Source: Hyphomicrobiales bacterium
GTDB lineage: Bacteria > Pseudomonadota > Alphaproteobacteria > Rhizobiales > Beijerinckiaceae
Length of the DNA stretch: 64,000 bases
Assembly (NCBI GenBank): GCA_930633495.1
Contig: CAKNFJ010000001.1
Span: 1,488,001-1,552,000, forward strand
Direction of reading: 5' to 3'
Below, piece after piece: positions 16,395-25,252 of the stretch. The notes below the pieces were generated by a model. The model saw nothing but the letters and a program-made list of their open reading frames with translations, was not told where the DNA came from and ran no database searches. How positions within the stretch are numbered: the stretch's first letter is position 1; the number at the start of each line of letters is the position of its first letter. A program made the translations under genes and the position numbers.

Positions 16395-18170
16395 ATGAAA
16401 ATGACGACCGAAGAAGCGTTCGTGAAGGTCCTGCAGATGCATGGCATCGAACATGCGTTCGGCATCATCGGCTCGGCCTTCATGCCGATCTCGGATCTGT
16501 TTCCGAAAGCCGGGATCACGTTCTGGGACGTGGCTCATGAAACCAATGGCGGGCTGATCTGCGACGGCTACACCCGCGCAACCGGCAAGATCGCGATGGC
16601 GATCGCGCAGAACGGCCCGGGCATCACCGGCTTCGTGACGGCGGTGAAGACGGCCTACTGGAACCACACGCCGATGCTGGTCGTGACGCCGCAGGCGGCG
16701 AACAAGACGATCGGACAGGGCGGCTTCCAGGAAGTCGAGCAGATGGCGCTCTTCCGCGACATGGTCTGCTATCAGGAAGAGGTGCGCGACGCCTCCCGCA
16801 TGGCGGAGGTGCTCAACCGCGTGATCACCAAGGCGAAACGTCTCTCGGCACCGGCCCAGATCAACGTGCCGCGCGATTTCTGGACGCAGATCATCGACAT
16901 CGAACTGCCCGCGATCATCGAGTTCGAGCGGCCGTCCGGCGGCGCGAAGGCGATCGCCGAGGCGGCCCGGCTTCTGTCCGACGCCAAGTTCCCGGTCATC
17001 CTCTCCGGCGCCGGCGTCGTGATCGGAAATGCGATTCCCGACTGCGTCGCGCTCGCCGAACGCCTCGATGCTCCGGTCTGCTCGAATTACCAGCACAATG
17101 ACAGCTTTCCCGGCAGCCACCGGCTGGCCTGCGGTCCGCTCGGCTATAACGGCTCGAAGGCGGCGATGGAGCTGATCGCCAAGGCCGATGTCGTGCTCGC
17201 GCTGGGCACCCGCCTCAATCCCTTCTCGACGCTGCCGGGCTACGGCATCGACTATTGGCCGAAGACCGCGAAGATCATCCAGGTCGATATCAATCCCGAC
17301 CGCATCGGCCTGACGAAGCCCGTCGCGGTCGGCATCTGCGGCGATGCGAGCCAGGTCGCACGCCAGATCCTGGCACAGCTCTCGGCTTCCGCGGGCGACC
17401 AGGGCCGCGCCGCGCGCAGGGACCTGATCCACACCAGCAAATCGGCCTGGCTCCAGCAGCTATCGAGCATGGATCACGAGAACGACGATCCCGGCACGAG
17501 CTGGAACGAGCGCGCCCGCCAGCGTGATCCGGAGCGGATGTCGCCGCGCCAGGCCTGGCGCGCCATCCAGGCCGCGCTGCCGAAGGACGCGATCATCTCC
17601 TCCGACATCGGCAACAACTGTGCGATCGGCAACGCCTACCCCTCCTTCGAGAACGGGCGCAAATATCTGGCGCCCGGCCTGTTCGGTCCGTGCGGCTACG
17701 GCTTCCCCTCGATCATCGGTGCGAAGATCGGCTGCCCCAACGTCCCGGTCGTCGGCTTCGCCGGCGATGGCGCCTTCGGCATCTCGATGAGCGAGATGTC
17801 GTCGATCGGCCGCACCGAATGGCCGGCCGTGACGATGGTGATCTTCCGCAATTATCAGTGGGGCGCGGAGAAGCGCAATTCGACGCTCTGGTACGACGAC
17901 AATTTCGTCGGCACCGAGCTCGATCCCCATCTGAGCTATGCGCGCGTCGCGGAAGGCTGCGGGCTGAAAGGCGTAACCGTCCGGACGCAGGAGCAATTGA
18001 CAGAAGCCCTGTCGAAGGCCTGCGCCGCGCAGAAGGACGGCGTCACCACCTTCGTCGAGGTCGTGCTCAACCAGGAACTCGGCGAGCCCTTCCGCCGCGA
18101 TGCGATGAAGAAGCCCGTCATGGTCGCCGGCATCGATCCCAAGGATATGCGCCCGCAAACCGTGGCCTGA
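16395..18170 (+). CDS. xsc: Sulfoacetaldehyde acetyltransferase
   Basis: 591-residue thiamine-diphosphate enzyme that converts sulfoacetaldehyde plus phosphate into acetyl phosphate and sulfite. The three ThDP-enzyme domains are in order: the Pyr domain (HAFGIIGSAFMPISDLFPKAG, active-site region NGPGITGFVTAVK), the central domain (~200-340) and the PP domain with the ThDP motif GDGAFGISMSEMSS ending RNYQWGAEKRN. Length and the motif FWDVAHETNGG match Xsc rather than acetolactate synthase. It follows tauY by 55 bases and precedes pta. The sulfite must be handled by genes outside this window. Confidence 0.93.
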   Translation: MKMTTEEAFVKVLQMHGIEHAFGIIGSAFMPISDLFPKAGITFWDVAHETNGGLICDGYTRATGKIAMAIAQNGPGITGFVTAVKTAYWNHTPMLVVTPQAANKTIGQGGFQEVEQMALFRDMVCYQEEVRDASRMAEVLNRVITKAKRLSAPAQINVPRDFWTQIIDIELPAIIEFERPSGGAKAIAEAARLLSDAKFPVILSGAGVVIGNAIPDCVALAERLDAPVCSNYQHNDSFPGSHRLACGPLGYNGSKAAMELIAKADVVLALGTRLNPFSTLPGYGIDYWPKTAKIIQVDINPDRIGLTKPVAVGICGDASQVARQILAQLSASAGDQGRAARRDLIHTSKSAWLQQLSSMDHENDDPGTSWNERARQRDPERMSPRQAWRAIQAALPKDAIISSDIGNNCAIGNAYPSFENGRKYLAPGLFGPCGYGFPSIIGAKIGCPNVPVVGFAGDGAFGISMSEMSSIGRTEWPAVTMVIFRNYQWGAEKRNSTLWYDDNFVGTELDPHLSYARVAEGCGLKGVTVRTQEQLTEALSKACAAQKDGVTTFVEVVLNQELGEPFRRDAMKKPVMVAGIDPKDMRPQTVA

Positions 18171-18188
18171 ATCCTCACGCTCGGCATT

Positions 18189-18255
18189 CGGCCCGGCCCT
18201 GTGCCGGGCCGCTTCCCGCTGGACGCCGACACGGCAGATGTGCCCGCCGTGTCGG
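18189..18255 (+). repeat. Tandem hairpins between xsc and pta
   Basis: Two perfect stem-loops. Stem CGGCCCGG (18189-18196) pairs with 18204-18211 around a 7-base loop; stem CCGACACGGC (18226-18235) pairs with 18246-18255 around a 10-base loop. No U-run follows, so they look more like transcript-stabilising or attenuating structures than a simple terminator. They could set the ratio of Xsc to Pta. Confidence 0.5.
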
Positions 18256-18300
18256 AACGCCTGTTCGCGCGATGACGGGATCATTCGCTGGGTTCTGCCG

Positions 18301-18378
18301 GTGGGGGTCATCGCGAAAACGCTGTTCGTCGCGGGCTTCATTCTCGTGGGCCTGCATATCTTCGGAGGCGTCCGATGA
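18301..18378 (+). CDS. Possible 25-residue membrane peptide overlapping pta start
   Basis: A GTG-initiated frame encodes a short hydrophobic peptide (AKTLFVAGFILVGLHIFGG core) that ends in a TGA overlapping the pta ATG (ATGA). The frame stays open upstream, so the true start is unclear. It may be a leader or coupling peptide for pta. Evidence is only hydrophobicity and the overlap, so confidence is low. Confidence 0.2.
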   Translation: MGVIAKTLFVAGFILVGLHIFGGVR

Positions 18379-19367
18379 AGCCGCTCGACCACCTTATCAC
18401 GGCAGCTCGCGCCAATCCGCGCCGCATTGCCCTTTCCGACGGCACCGATCCACGCGTGATCGCAGCCGCGCTGCGCGCCATGCGCGACGGCCTGGGGGAG
18501 ATCACCCTGGTCGGCGACGAGGAGAGGATCGCAGCGGCATTGGTGGAACAGCAATGCGGGTGCGAGCGCCCACACATCGAGGATCCTGCCCGGTCGAGCC
18601 GAACGGCCGCCTATATCGAAGCCTATGCGGAGCTGCGTCGGGCCAAGGGCATGACGCCCGATCAGGCCGCAGTCGCGATGCAGGACCCGCTGACCTTTGC
18701 GGCGATGATGGTTCGCGAGGGCGCGGCCGACGGCACGGTCGGCGGCGCGGCGCGGACCACCGGCGAGACGGTTCGAACAGCTCTGCAGATCATCGGTCGC
18801 GCGCCCGGCCAGGCACTCGTCTCGAGCTTTTTCCTGATGCTTCTCTGCGAGCCGCACCACGCGAAGAAGGGCATCCTCGTCTTCGCCGACTGCGGCCTCG
18901 TGATCGAGCCAGACGCGACCGAGCTTGCCGAAATCGCCGTCGCCTCGGCGCGGTCTTACGAGAGCCTGACGCGCGAGGCTGCGAAGGTTGCCCTTTTGTC
19001 CTTTTCGACCGCCGGCAGCGCAAGCCACCAGCGCGTCGCCAAGGTCGTGGAGGCAACCCGCCTGGCCAGGCTGGCCGCGCCGCAGATTGCACTCGAGGGC
19101 GAACTGCAGTTCGACGCCGCCTTCGTCGAAAGCATCGGCCGGGCCAAGGCCCCGAACTCCTCCTTGAACGGCGCCGCCAACGTCTTCGTTTTCCCGAACT
19201 TGGATGCCGCCAATATCGGCTACAAGATCGCCCAAAGGATCGGAGGAGCGATCGCCATCGGTCCGATCCTTCAGGGATTGGTCAATCCCGCCAACGACCT
19301 GTCCCGCGGGTGCAGCGCCGACGACGTCTACCATCTCATCGCCACAACGATCGTCCAAGCCAGATAA
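18375..19367 (+). CDS. pta: Phosphate acetyltransferase
   Basis: 330-residue PTA_PTB-family enzyme of the short type: acetyl phosphate plus CoA to acetyl-CoA plus phosphate. Recognisable parts are RIALSDGTDPRVIAAALRA at the start, VREGAADGTVGGA, VFADCGLVIEPD and the C-terminal ANVFVFPNLDAANIGYKIA, GPILQGLVNPANDLSRGC. It completes taurine carbon assimilation after Xsc. A near-perfect hairpin (19371-19380 with 19391-19400) follows the stop. Confidence 0.93.
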   Translation: MKPLDHLITAARANPRRIALSDGTDPRVIAAALRAMRDGLGEITLVGDEERIAAALVEQQCGCERPHIEDPARSSRTAAYIEAYAELRRAKGMTPDQAAVAMQDPLTFAAMMVREGAADGTVGGAARTTGETVRTALQIIGRAPGQALVSSFFLMLLCEPHHAKKGILVFADCGLVIEPDATELAEIAVASARSYESLTREAAKVALLSFSTAGSASHQRVAKVVEATRLARLAAPQIALEGELQFDAAFVESIGRAKAPNSSLNGAANVFVFPNLDAANIGYKIAQRIGGAIAIGPILQGLVNPANDLSRGCSADDVYHLIATTIVQAR

Positions 19368-19370
19368 GTT

Positions 19371-19400
19371 GGATGGCAGATCAGATCAATTCTGCTATCC
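19371..19400 (+). terminator. Hairpin after pta
   Basis: GGATGGCAGA pairs with TCTGCTATCC across a 10-base loop, nine of ten positions Watson-Crick plus one G-U in RNA, immediately after the pta stop. No clear U-run. A plausible end of the taurine transcript. Confidence 0.4.
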
Positions 19401-19575
19401 ACTGTGTTCGTGGCCCCGGCTTCCTGATCGACGAGACATGTGAGAATTCAGGGACGCGCCTGATCTTTCCGCCGAACCTGCAGGAGGAGGAGCTGCGAAT
19501 TCTGCCGCCGCTCGACCGGCATGCCTGACGCGCGCGAGCTCGATCTCTGCGCTTCGCTGGAACCGGGTGAGCACC

Positions 19576-20310
19576 TCACAGCGAAGCGCTCAGCAGCTCC
19601 TTGGTGTAGTCGTCCGCCACGTTCTGGTCGATCAGGTCCTGGCTGGTGATGATCTCGCGGACGACGCCCTTGTGCATGATCGCCAGGCGGTCGCACATAT
19701 GGGCGACGAGCGGCAGGTCGTGGCTGATGATGAACAGCGTCAGCCCCTTCTCGCGCTGCAAGCGCATGACGAGATTGACGATCTCGGCCTGGATCGAGAC
19801 GTCGAGCGCCGAGGTCGGCTCGTCGAGCAGCATGACCTGCGGCTCGATCGCCAGGCAACGAGCGATGGCGACACGCTGGCGCTGCCCGCCGGAGAGCTGG
19901 TGGGGAAAGCGGAAACGGTGCTCCGGTCCGAGCCCGACATCCTTCAGCGCCTGCAGGATGCGTTTTTCCGGATCGCCGAAGCGGTGGATGGCGAGCGGCT
20001 CGCCGATGATCTGGTCGACCGTGTGGACCGGGTTCAGCGAGGCATAGCAATCCTGCATCACCATCTGCACCCGCCTGCGGAAGGCGAGCGGCGGGTTCGG
20101 CCGGACGATCTCGCCCCCGATCCTGACCCGACCGGAGCTGACGGCCTGCAGCCCAATCATGCTGCGCAGCAGCGTGGTCTTGCCCGAGCCGGATTCGCCG
20201 ACGAGGCCGAAGACGCTGCCTTGCGGCACGTTGAGCGAAACGTCGTTCAGCGCCCGCACGATGCGGGCCTTGGTATGGAAATCGACGCAGACGCCTTCGA
20301 TCTCGATCAT
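19576..20310 (-). CDS. Oligopeptide ABC importer ATPase, DppF/OppF type
   Basis: 244-residue ABC ATPase. Walker A is GLVGESGSGKTTLL, the signature is HQLSGGQRQRVAIARCLA, and Walker B is VMLLDEPTSALDVSIQ with the switch ISHDLPLVAHMCDR. It is shorter than classical OppF and lacks a long C-terminal oligopeptide-family extension. The start is ATG at 20310, overlapping the stop of the upstream ATPase gene (ATGA). It is the last gene of the leftward importer operon and powers the permease pair together with its partner. Confidence 0.9.
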   Translation of the reverse strand: MIEIEGVCVDFHTKARIVRALNDVSLNVPQGSVFGLVGESGSGKTTLLRSMIGLQAVSSGRVRIGGEIVRPNPPLAFRRRVQMVMQDCYASLNPVHTVDQIIGEPLAIHRFGDPEKRILQALKDVGLGPEHRFRFPHQLSGGQRQRVAIARCLAIEPQVMLLDEPTSALDVSIQAEIVNLVMRLQREKGLTLFIISHDLPLVAHMCDRLAIMHKGVVREIITSQDLIDQNVADDYTKELLSASL

Positions 20311-21146
20311 GGTCGCGCCTCCATCCAGGCGGGATCGCGCGTGAAGGTGCGCAGCTCCGGCAGCCTCTCCGTCAATGAAGGCCGGCAGGCGGCGAGCGCC
20401 CGCGTATAGGCATGGTGCGGCGCGACGAGATCGGCTGCCGCGCATTCCTCCATCACCTGCCCGCCATACATCACCGCGACGCGGTCGCAGAACTGGGCGA
20501 CGAGGTGCAGGTCGTGGCTGATCAGGACCAGCGACATGCCGCGCTCGCGGATGATCTGGTCGAGCAGATCGAGAAAGCTGGTGCGCACCGAGGCGTCGAG
20601 CGCCGAGGTCGGCTCGTCCGCGATCAGCAGTTCCGGCTCGCCGGCAAGCGCGATGGCGATCATCACCCGCTGGCCCATGCCGCCGGACAATTGATGCGGA
20701 TACTGGTCATAGACCATCTCCGGGTCGTTGATGCGCACCGCCGTCAGCAGGTCGAGCACGCGGGTCCGCGCCGCCTTGCCGGTAATGCCCTGGTGCAATC
20801 TGAAGCATTCGGCGATCTGCGCGCCCGCCGTCATCACCGGATTGAGCGCATAGCGCGGGTCCTGCATGATCAGGCCGATCCGCCGGCCGCGCAGCGCCCG
20901 CCGGGCCGCCTCCGGAGCCTTCAGCAGATCGACGCCGGCAAACTCGAAGCGGCGGGCCGTGACGCGGGCCGATTGCGGCAAGAGGCCCATGATCGCCCGG
21001 CCCATGGTCGATTTGCCCGAGCCGCTCTCGCCGACGATGCCGAGGCGGTCGCCATCGACGGAGAGGCTGACGCCGCGCAGGGCCTGGACCGGGCCGGAGC
21101 GGCTGGCGAAGGCGACGCGCAGGTCTTCGATATCGAGCCGGGACAT
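20307..21146 (-). CDS. Oligopeptide ABC importer ATPase, DppD/OppD type
   Basis: 279-residue ABC ATPase. Walker A is GIVGESGSGKSTMG, the signature is HQLSGGMGQRVMIAIALA, and Walker B is LLIADEPTSALDASVR with the switch LISHDLHLVAQFCDR. The oligopeptide-family C-terminal segment HHAYTRALAACRPSL is present. The start is ATG at 21144-21146, overlapping the permease stop (TGATG); reading upstream of this in the same frame is a shadow of the permease gene. Confidence 0.9.
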   Translation of the reverse strand: MSRLDIEDLRVAFASRSGPVQALRGVSLSVDGDRLGIVGESGSGKSTMGRAIMGLLPQSARVTARRFEFAGVDLLKAPEAARRALRGRRIGLIMQDPRYALNPVMTAGAQIAECFRLHQGITGKAARTRVLDLLTAVRINDPEMVYDQYPHQLSGGMGQRVMIAIALAGEPELLIADEPTSALDASVRTSFLDLLDQIIRERGMSLVLISHDLHLVAQFCDRVAVMYGGQVMEECAAADLVAPHHAYTRALAACRPSLTERLPELRTFTRDPAWMEARP

Positions 21147-22042
21147 CAGGAGGACCTCGCGTCGAGGATGTCGCGCAGGCCGTCGCCGAGCAGGTTGAAG
21201 CCGAGGCTGGCGACGAAGATGGCGATGCCGGGAATAGTGGCGACCCACCACTGGTCCAGCACATATTGCCGGCCGGCGGCGACCATCAGCCCCCATTCCG
21301 GCTGCGGCGGCTGGGCGCCGAGGCCCAGGAAGCCGAGGCCGGCGGCGGTCAGGATCGTGCCGGACATGTCGAAGGTCAGCCGCACGATAACGGAGGCAAT
21401 GCAGAGCGGCGCGATATGGTTGAGCAGGATGCGCGGTGCGGAGGCCCCCTGCAACTGCGCCATGCGCACGAAATCGCTGTTGCGGATGGAGAGCGTCTCG
21501 GCCCGGGCGAGGCGCGCATAGGGCGGCCAGCTCGTCAGCGCGATCGCGATGATGGCGTTGTTGATGCCGGTGCCCAGCGCGGCGACGAAGGCCAGAGCCA
21601 GCACGAGGCGTGGCAGCGACAGAAAGATGTCGGTGATCCGCATCAGGATAGCATCCACCGCGCCGCCGAAATAGCCGGCGACGATGCCGATCATCAGTCC
21701 GAAAGGCCCGACGATCAGCGAGACCGTCAGCACGATGCGCACGGTGATCTGCGAGCCGTAGACGATGCGGGCGAGGATGTCGCGGCCGAGTTCGTCGGTG
21801 CCGAGCCAATGCGCCGCGCTCGGCGGCAGCAGGCGGTTGGCCAGCACCTGCTCCGTCGGCGAGCCGACGAAGTAGGGGCCGATCAGCGCCATCGCGAGCA
21901 GGACGAGCACGATGGCGAGGCCGACCAGGGCGAGCGGGTTGGCGAGCAGCGCGCGGGCCGACAGGGTCAGGCGGACGAGCCGGGCCTGGGCGCGGCTCGC
22001 CGGCCGGTCGGTGGTGAGCCATTGGGCGAGGGAGGCGGTCAT
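21146..22042 (-). CDS. Oligopeptide ABC importer permease, DppC type
   Basis: 298-residue inner-membrane permease with an N-terminal OppC-type helix (LLANPLALVGLAIVLVLLAM) and the periplasmic LGTDELGRDILARIVYG motif typical of DppC. The cytoplasmic EAA-like loop (ARAETLSIRNSDFVRMAQLQGAS region) contacts the ATPases. Its ATG overlaps the DppB stop by four bases and its stop overlaps the ATPase start, so the whole importer is translationally coupled. Confidence 0.92.
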   Translation of the reverse strand: MTASLAQWLTTDRPASRAQARLVRLTLSARALLANPLALVGLAIVLVLLAMALIGPYFVGSPTEQVLANRLLPPSAAHWLGTDELGRDILARIVYGSQITVRIVLTVSLIVGPFGLMIGIVAGYFGGAVDAILMRITDIFLSLPRLVLALAFVAALGTGINNAIIAIALTSWPPYARLARAETLSIRNSDFVRMAQLQGASAPRILLNHIAPLCIASVIVRLTFDMSGTILTAAGLGFLGLGAQPPQPEWGLMVAAGRQYVLDQWWVATIPGIAIFVASLGFNLLGDGLRDILDARSS

Positions 22043-23073
22043 GCGGTCCTCGGATCTGCGAAACGATAGACGACGTCCGCGAGCGCATTGAGAAGGATGA
22101 AGACGGCGCCGATCAGGATCGTGCCGCCGATGACGGCGTTGAGGTCGGCATTGAACAGCGCGTTGGTCATGTAGAGGCCGAGGCCCGGCCAGGAGAACAC
22201 GGTCTCGGTCAGCACGGCGCCCTCGAGCAGGAAGCCGTAGGAGAGGAAGCAGACGGTGATGATCTGCACCCGGGCGTTCTTCAGCGCATGGCGCCAGATC
22301 ACCGCCCGTTCCGTGGCGCCTTTCGCCCGGGCGAGCGTGACATATTCCTGATTGAGCTGCGTCAGCATGAAGCTGCGCGTCATGCGCGAGATATAGGCGA
22401 GCGAGAACAGCCCGAGCAGCATCGACGGCAGGATCATGTGGGAGATCGCATTGCGGAACACCTCCATATTGCCCTCGCGCAGCGCATCGATGGTCAGGAT
22501 GCCCGAACGTTCGTCGACGAGCCCGTCATAGGCGATGTCGATGCGGCCGGGCCCAGCCACCCATTCCAGCTTGCCGTAGAAGACCAGCAGCAGCACGATG
22601 CCGAGCCAGAAGACCGGCACGGAATAGCCCGCAAGGCTCAGCACGCGGATGATGTGATCCGGCCAGCGCCCGCTCTTCGCCGCGCCGATCACGCCGAGCG
22701 GCACCCCGACGAGGACACCGATCAGAATGCCGATCGTCGCGAGTTCAAGCGTTGCCGGAAAGACGTTGCCGAGATCCTGCAGCACGGGCCGCCCGGTGAA
22801 CACCGAGTTGCCGAAGTCACCATGCAGGAGCTTGCTGACATAGGCGAAGAACTGTTCGTAGACCGGCCGGTCGAGGCCGAGTTCCTTGAACATCTTGTCA
22901 TAGGTTTCCTGCGGCGCCTTCTCGCCGATGACGGCCACGACCGGATCGATCGGGATCAGGCGGCCGACCGCGAAGGTAACGAAGACGAGGCCGAGGAGCG
23001 TGAGCGCGACCGAGGCCGCGCTCCTCATACACTGCCTTGCAATGGCATAGAGGCGGCTGGCCGGGCTGCGCAT
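22039..23073 (-). CDS. Oligopeptide ABC importer permease, DppB type
   Basis: 344-residue DppB/OppB permease. The first transmembrane helix (ALTLLGLVFVTFAVGRLIP) is followed by the periplasmic segment ELGLDRPVYEQFFAYVSKLLHGDFGNS typical of DppB, then five further helices and the EAA loop (YVTLARAKGATERAVIWRHALKN). It starts two bases after the binding-protein stop. Confidence 0.92.
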   Translation of the reverse strand: MRSPASRLYAIARQCMRSAASVALTLLGLVFVTFAVGRLIPIDPVVAVIGEKAPQETYDKMFKELGLDRPVYEQFFAYVSKLLHGDFGNSVFTGRPVLQDLGNVFPATLELATIGILIGVLVGVPLGVIGAAKSGRWPDHIIRVLSLAGYSVPVFWLGIVLLLVFYGKLEWVAGPGRIDIAYDGLVDERSGILTIDALREGNMEVFRNAISHMILPSMLLGLFSLAYISRMTRSFMLTQLNQEYVTLARAKGATERAVIWRHALKNARVQIITVCFLSYGFLLEGAVLTETVFSWPGLGLYMTNALFNADLNAVIGGTILIGAVFILLNALADVVYRFADPRTA

Positions 23074-23075
23074 CG

Positions 23076-24665
23076 CTATTTCCTGACCAATCGGTAGAGC
23101 ACGATCGCAGGGCCGACCACATAGCCCTGGACATTGCGGCGCATCGCGACCTGGGCGGTGCGCTGCACGAGCCCGACATAGGGGCCGTCAGTCATGACCT
23201 TGCGCTGGAGGTCCTTGTAGAGCCCGATCCGCTTGGCCTCGTCGGATTCGCGCACGGCGGCGGTGGTCAGCGCGTTGACCGCGTCGTCTTTCCAGCTGTT
23301 GCGCCAGGCGACCGTCTTGGTGCTCGCGCCCGCAGCATTGTCGGGATTGAAGGCGAAGGTCGCCGCATTGGCATGCGGGTCGAGGAAATCCGGCTGCCAG
23401 GTTCCGAGCACCGCCTCGAACTGGCGGTCGCGGTAGCTGGTGATGAACTGCTTCTGGTCGCTCTGAAGGATCTCGATCTTGATGCCGGCCGCCGCCATCG
23501 AGGCCTGGACGGCCTGCGCCATGTCGATGGCGGGGCTGACATTGCGGACCCTGAGCTTGAAGGAGAAGCCGTCCTTGTAACCCGCCTCGGCGAGCAGGGC
23601 CTTCGCCTTCTCCACATCGTAGCTGTAGGGATTCTCGTCGAGCGAGGCATAGAGCCCCGACGGCCAGAACGACTGCAGCACGGTGAATTCGCCCTTCAGG
23701 AGCGTCTCCGTCATGCCCTTGTAGTCGACGAGATAGCGCAGCGCCTCGCGCACCTTCGGCTTGGTGAAGGGTTCGACGCTCTGGCCGAGGCCGATATAGA
23801 GGTTGCGGGCAGTCTTGTAGCGGCTGATGCTGATATCGGGGTTGCGCTCCACCACCGCGATCTGGTCGCCGGGCAGGTTGTTGGCGATGTCGATATCGCC
23901 CTTCTCCAGCAGCAGGCGCTGCGAGGCGGCCTCGGGCACATGGCGCAGGATCACGCGCTTCATCGCCGGCGCGCCGAGGCGAAAGGCCGGGTTGGCCTCC
24001 AGCATGATGGTCTGGCTCGGCTTCCAGGACTTCAGGACGAAGGGGCCGGAGCCGGCCGACTTGTCCTTGAGATAGGCCAGGCCGAAATCTCCGTCCTTCT
24101 CCATCTTCATGACGGTCTTGGAATCGACGATGCCGGTGTTCTTCGAACTGAGAATGTTCAGGACCAGGGACGGCGCGTAATCGGCTGCGATGGTCAGCAC
24201 GACGGTACGGTCGTCCACGGCCTTGACCATGGTGCCGACATTCTCGCTGGTCCAGCCGAACTGCTTCAGGATGAAGGCGGGCGACTTGTCGGCCTTGACC
24301 ACCCGGGAGAAGGAATAGACGACGTCATGCGCCGTCACCGGATTGCCCGAGGCGAAGGTCGTGCCGGCGCGCAGCTTGAAGGTCACCGTCTTGCTGTCCG
24401 CCGAGAACGTCCAGCTCTCGGCAAGGGCTCCGGAGAGCTTCGACACGTCCTCCGCACTGAAATCCACGAGGGTTTCGTAAGTGTTGTGCAGAATCTCCGT
24501 CGCGGTGTCCTCATAGGACTCCGCCGGATCGAACGAAATCGCGTCGTCCATCACCCGGGCGATGACGAGCGTATCGGACGGCGTGGCGGCACGGGCCACC
24601 GTGCCGGTCATGCTCGCGGAGAGCGCGACGGCCGCCGCGCCTTGCAGAAACTGCCTTCTGTTCAT
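23076..24665 (-). CDS. Periplasmic solute-binding protein, family 5
   Basis: 529 residues. The signal peptide begins MNRRQFLQGAAAVALSAS and could be Tat-type (RRQF); cleavage is likely after VARA. Mature SBP_bac_5 features are visible: SFDPAESYED, AESWTFSADSKTVTFKLRAGTTFASGNPVTAHDVVYS, NLYIGLGQSVEPFTKPKVREAL. Probably binds a peptide or other oligomeric compound for the DppBCDF-like genes downstream. The UraD gene directly upstream hints at a nitrogenous or ureide substrate. Gap to uraD: 53 bases with a small CCCGG-TTTT-CCGGG hairpin. Confidence 0.9.
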   Translation of the reverse strand: MNRRQFLQGAAAVALSASMTGTVARAATPSDTLVIARVMDDAISFDPAESYEDTATEILHNTYETLVDFSAEDVSKLSGALAESWTFSADSKTVTFKLRAGTTFASGNPVTAHDVVYSFSRVVKADKSPAFILKQFGWTSENVGTMVKAVDDRTVVLTIAADYAPSLVLNILSSKNTGIVDSKTVMKMEKDGDFGLAYLKDKSAGSGPFVLKSWKPSQTIMLEANPAFRLGAPAMKRVILRHVPEAASQRLLLEKGDIDIANNLPGDQIAVVERNPDISISRYKTARNLYIGLGQSVEPFTKPKVREALRYLVDYKGMTETLLKGEFTVLQSFWPSGLYASLDENPYSYDVEKAKALLAEAGYKDGFSFKLRVRNVSPAIDMAQAVQASMAAAGIKIEILQSDQKQFITSYRDRQFEAVLGTWQPDFLDPHANAATFAFNPDNAAGASTKTVAWRNSWKDDAVNALTTAAVRESDEAKRIGLYKDLQRKVMTDGPYVGLVQRTAQVAMRRNVQGYVVGPAIVLYRLVRK

Positions 24666-24718
24666 TTTTGATCCTCCCGATGCCCGGTTTTCCGGGTTCT
24701 TCGAAAATTCTGCTGCTC

Positions 24719-25252
24719 TTAAAGCCCTGCCATTCCGTGATCCGAGATCCGATCCGCGAGCCGATAGCGTGTGATCCAGGTGATCTCCTGCAAGGCAGCT
24801 TCCAGTTCCTCATCAGGCCTGCCAGACAGCCGTGTGCGGATGGCGGCAAGCGCCGAGACCTGGTCGTGTCGCCGGACGCAGAGGATGAAGGGAAAGCCGA
24901 AGCGGGCCTTGTAGGCGGCGTTCAGCGCATCCCATTCCGCGGCTTGCTCCGGCGTCAGCGCGTCGAGGCGGATCGAACCCTGCTCGGATTCCGACTCGGG
25001 CGTCACCCGCCCGGCCCGCAGCTCGGCACCGCCGAGATCGGGATGACGGTTCAGGAAGCCGAGAAGATCCTCGCGCCCCAGCCCCCTGACATGGGCCAGC
25101 ATCGCGTCATGCAGCGCGCCCGCCGAGCCGAAGGGACGGCTCGGCGCCACCTTTTCCGCCACCCAGGGAGCGTTTTCCCAGACTGGCGCGAGCGCCGCCT
25201 TGAATTCGGCCTCCGGCAGCGCGTTGAACTGTTCGAGGCGGCGGGTCGTCAC
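24719..25252 (-). CDS. uraD: OHCU decarboxylase UraD
   Basis: 177-residue 2-oxo-4-hydroxy-4-carboxy-5-ureidoimidazoline decarboxylase, which forms S-(+)-allantoin in the urate pathway. Family motifs are clear: FNALPEAEFKAALAPVWENAPWVAE, SRPFGSAGALHDAML, LGFLNRHPDLGG and the C-terminal AYKARFGFPFILCVRRHD. Neither HIU hydrolase (uraH) nor urate oxidase is adjacent. The start is GTG overlapping the preceding stop (GTGA), so it is coupled to the NMT1-like gene. Its position inside an importer operon suggests the imported compound is a purine or ureide derivative. Confidence 0.92.
   Translation of the reverse strand: MTTRRLEQFNALPEAEFKAALAPVWENAPWVAEKVAPSRPFGSAGALHDAMLAHVRGLGREDLLGFLNRHPDLGGAELRAGRVTPESESEQGSIRLDALTPEQAAEWDALNAAYKARFGFPFILCVRRHDQVSALAAIRTRLSGRPDEELEAALQEITWITRYRLADRISDHGMAGL

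Noticed and set aside
17460..19358. Very long antisense open frame across pta and the end of xsc
   Set aside because: Codon-phase shadow of strong GC-rich genes; product is repetitive and matches no family.
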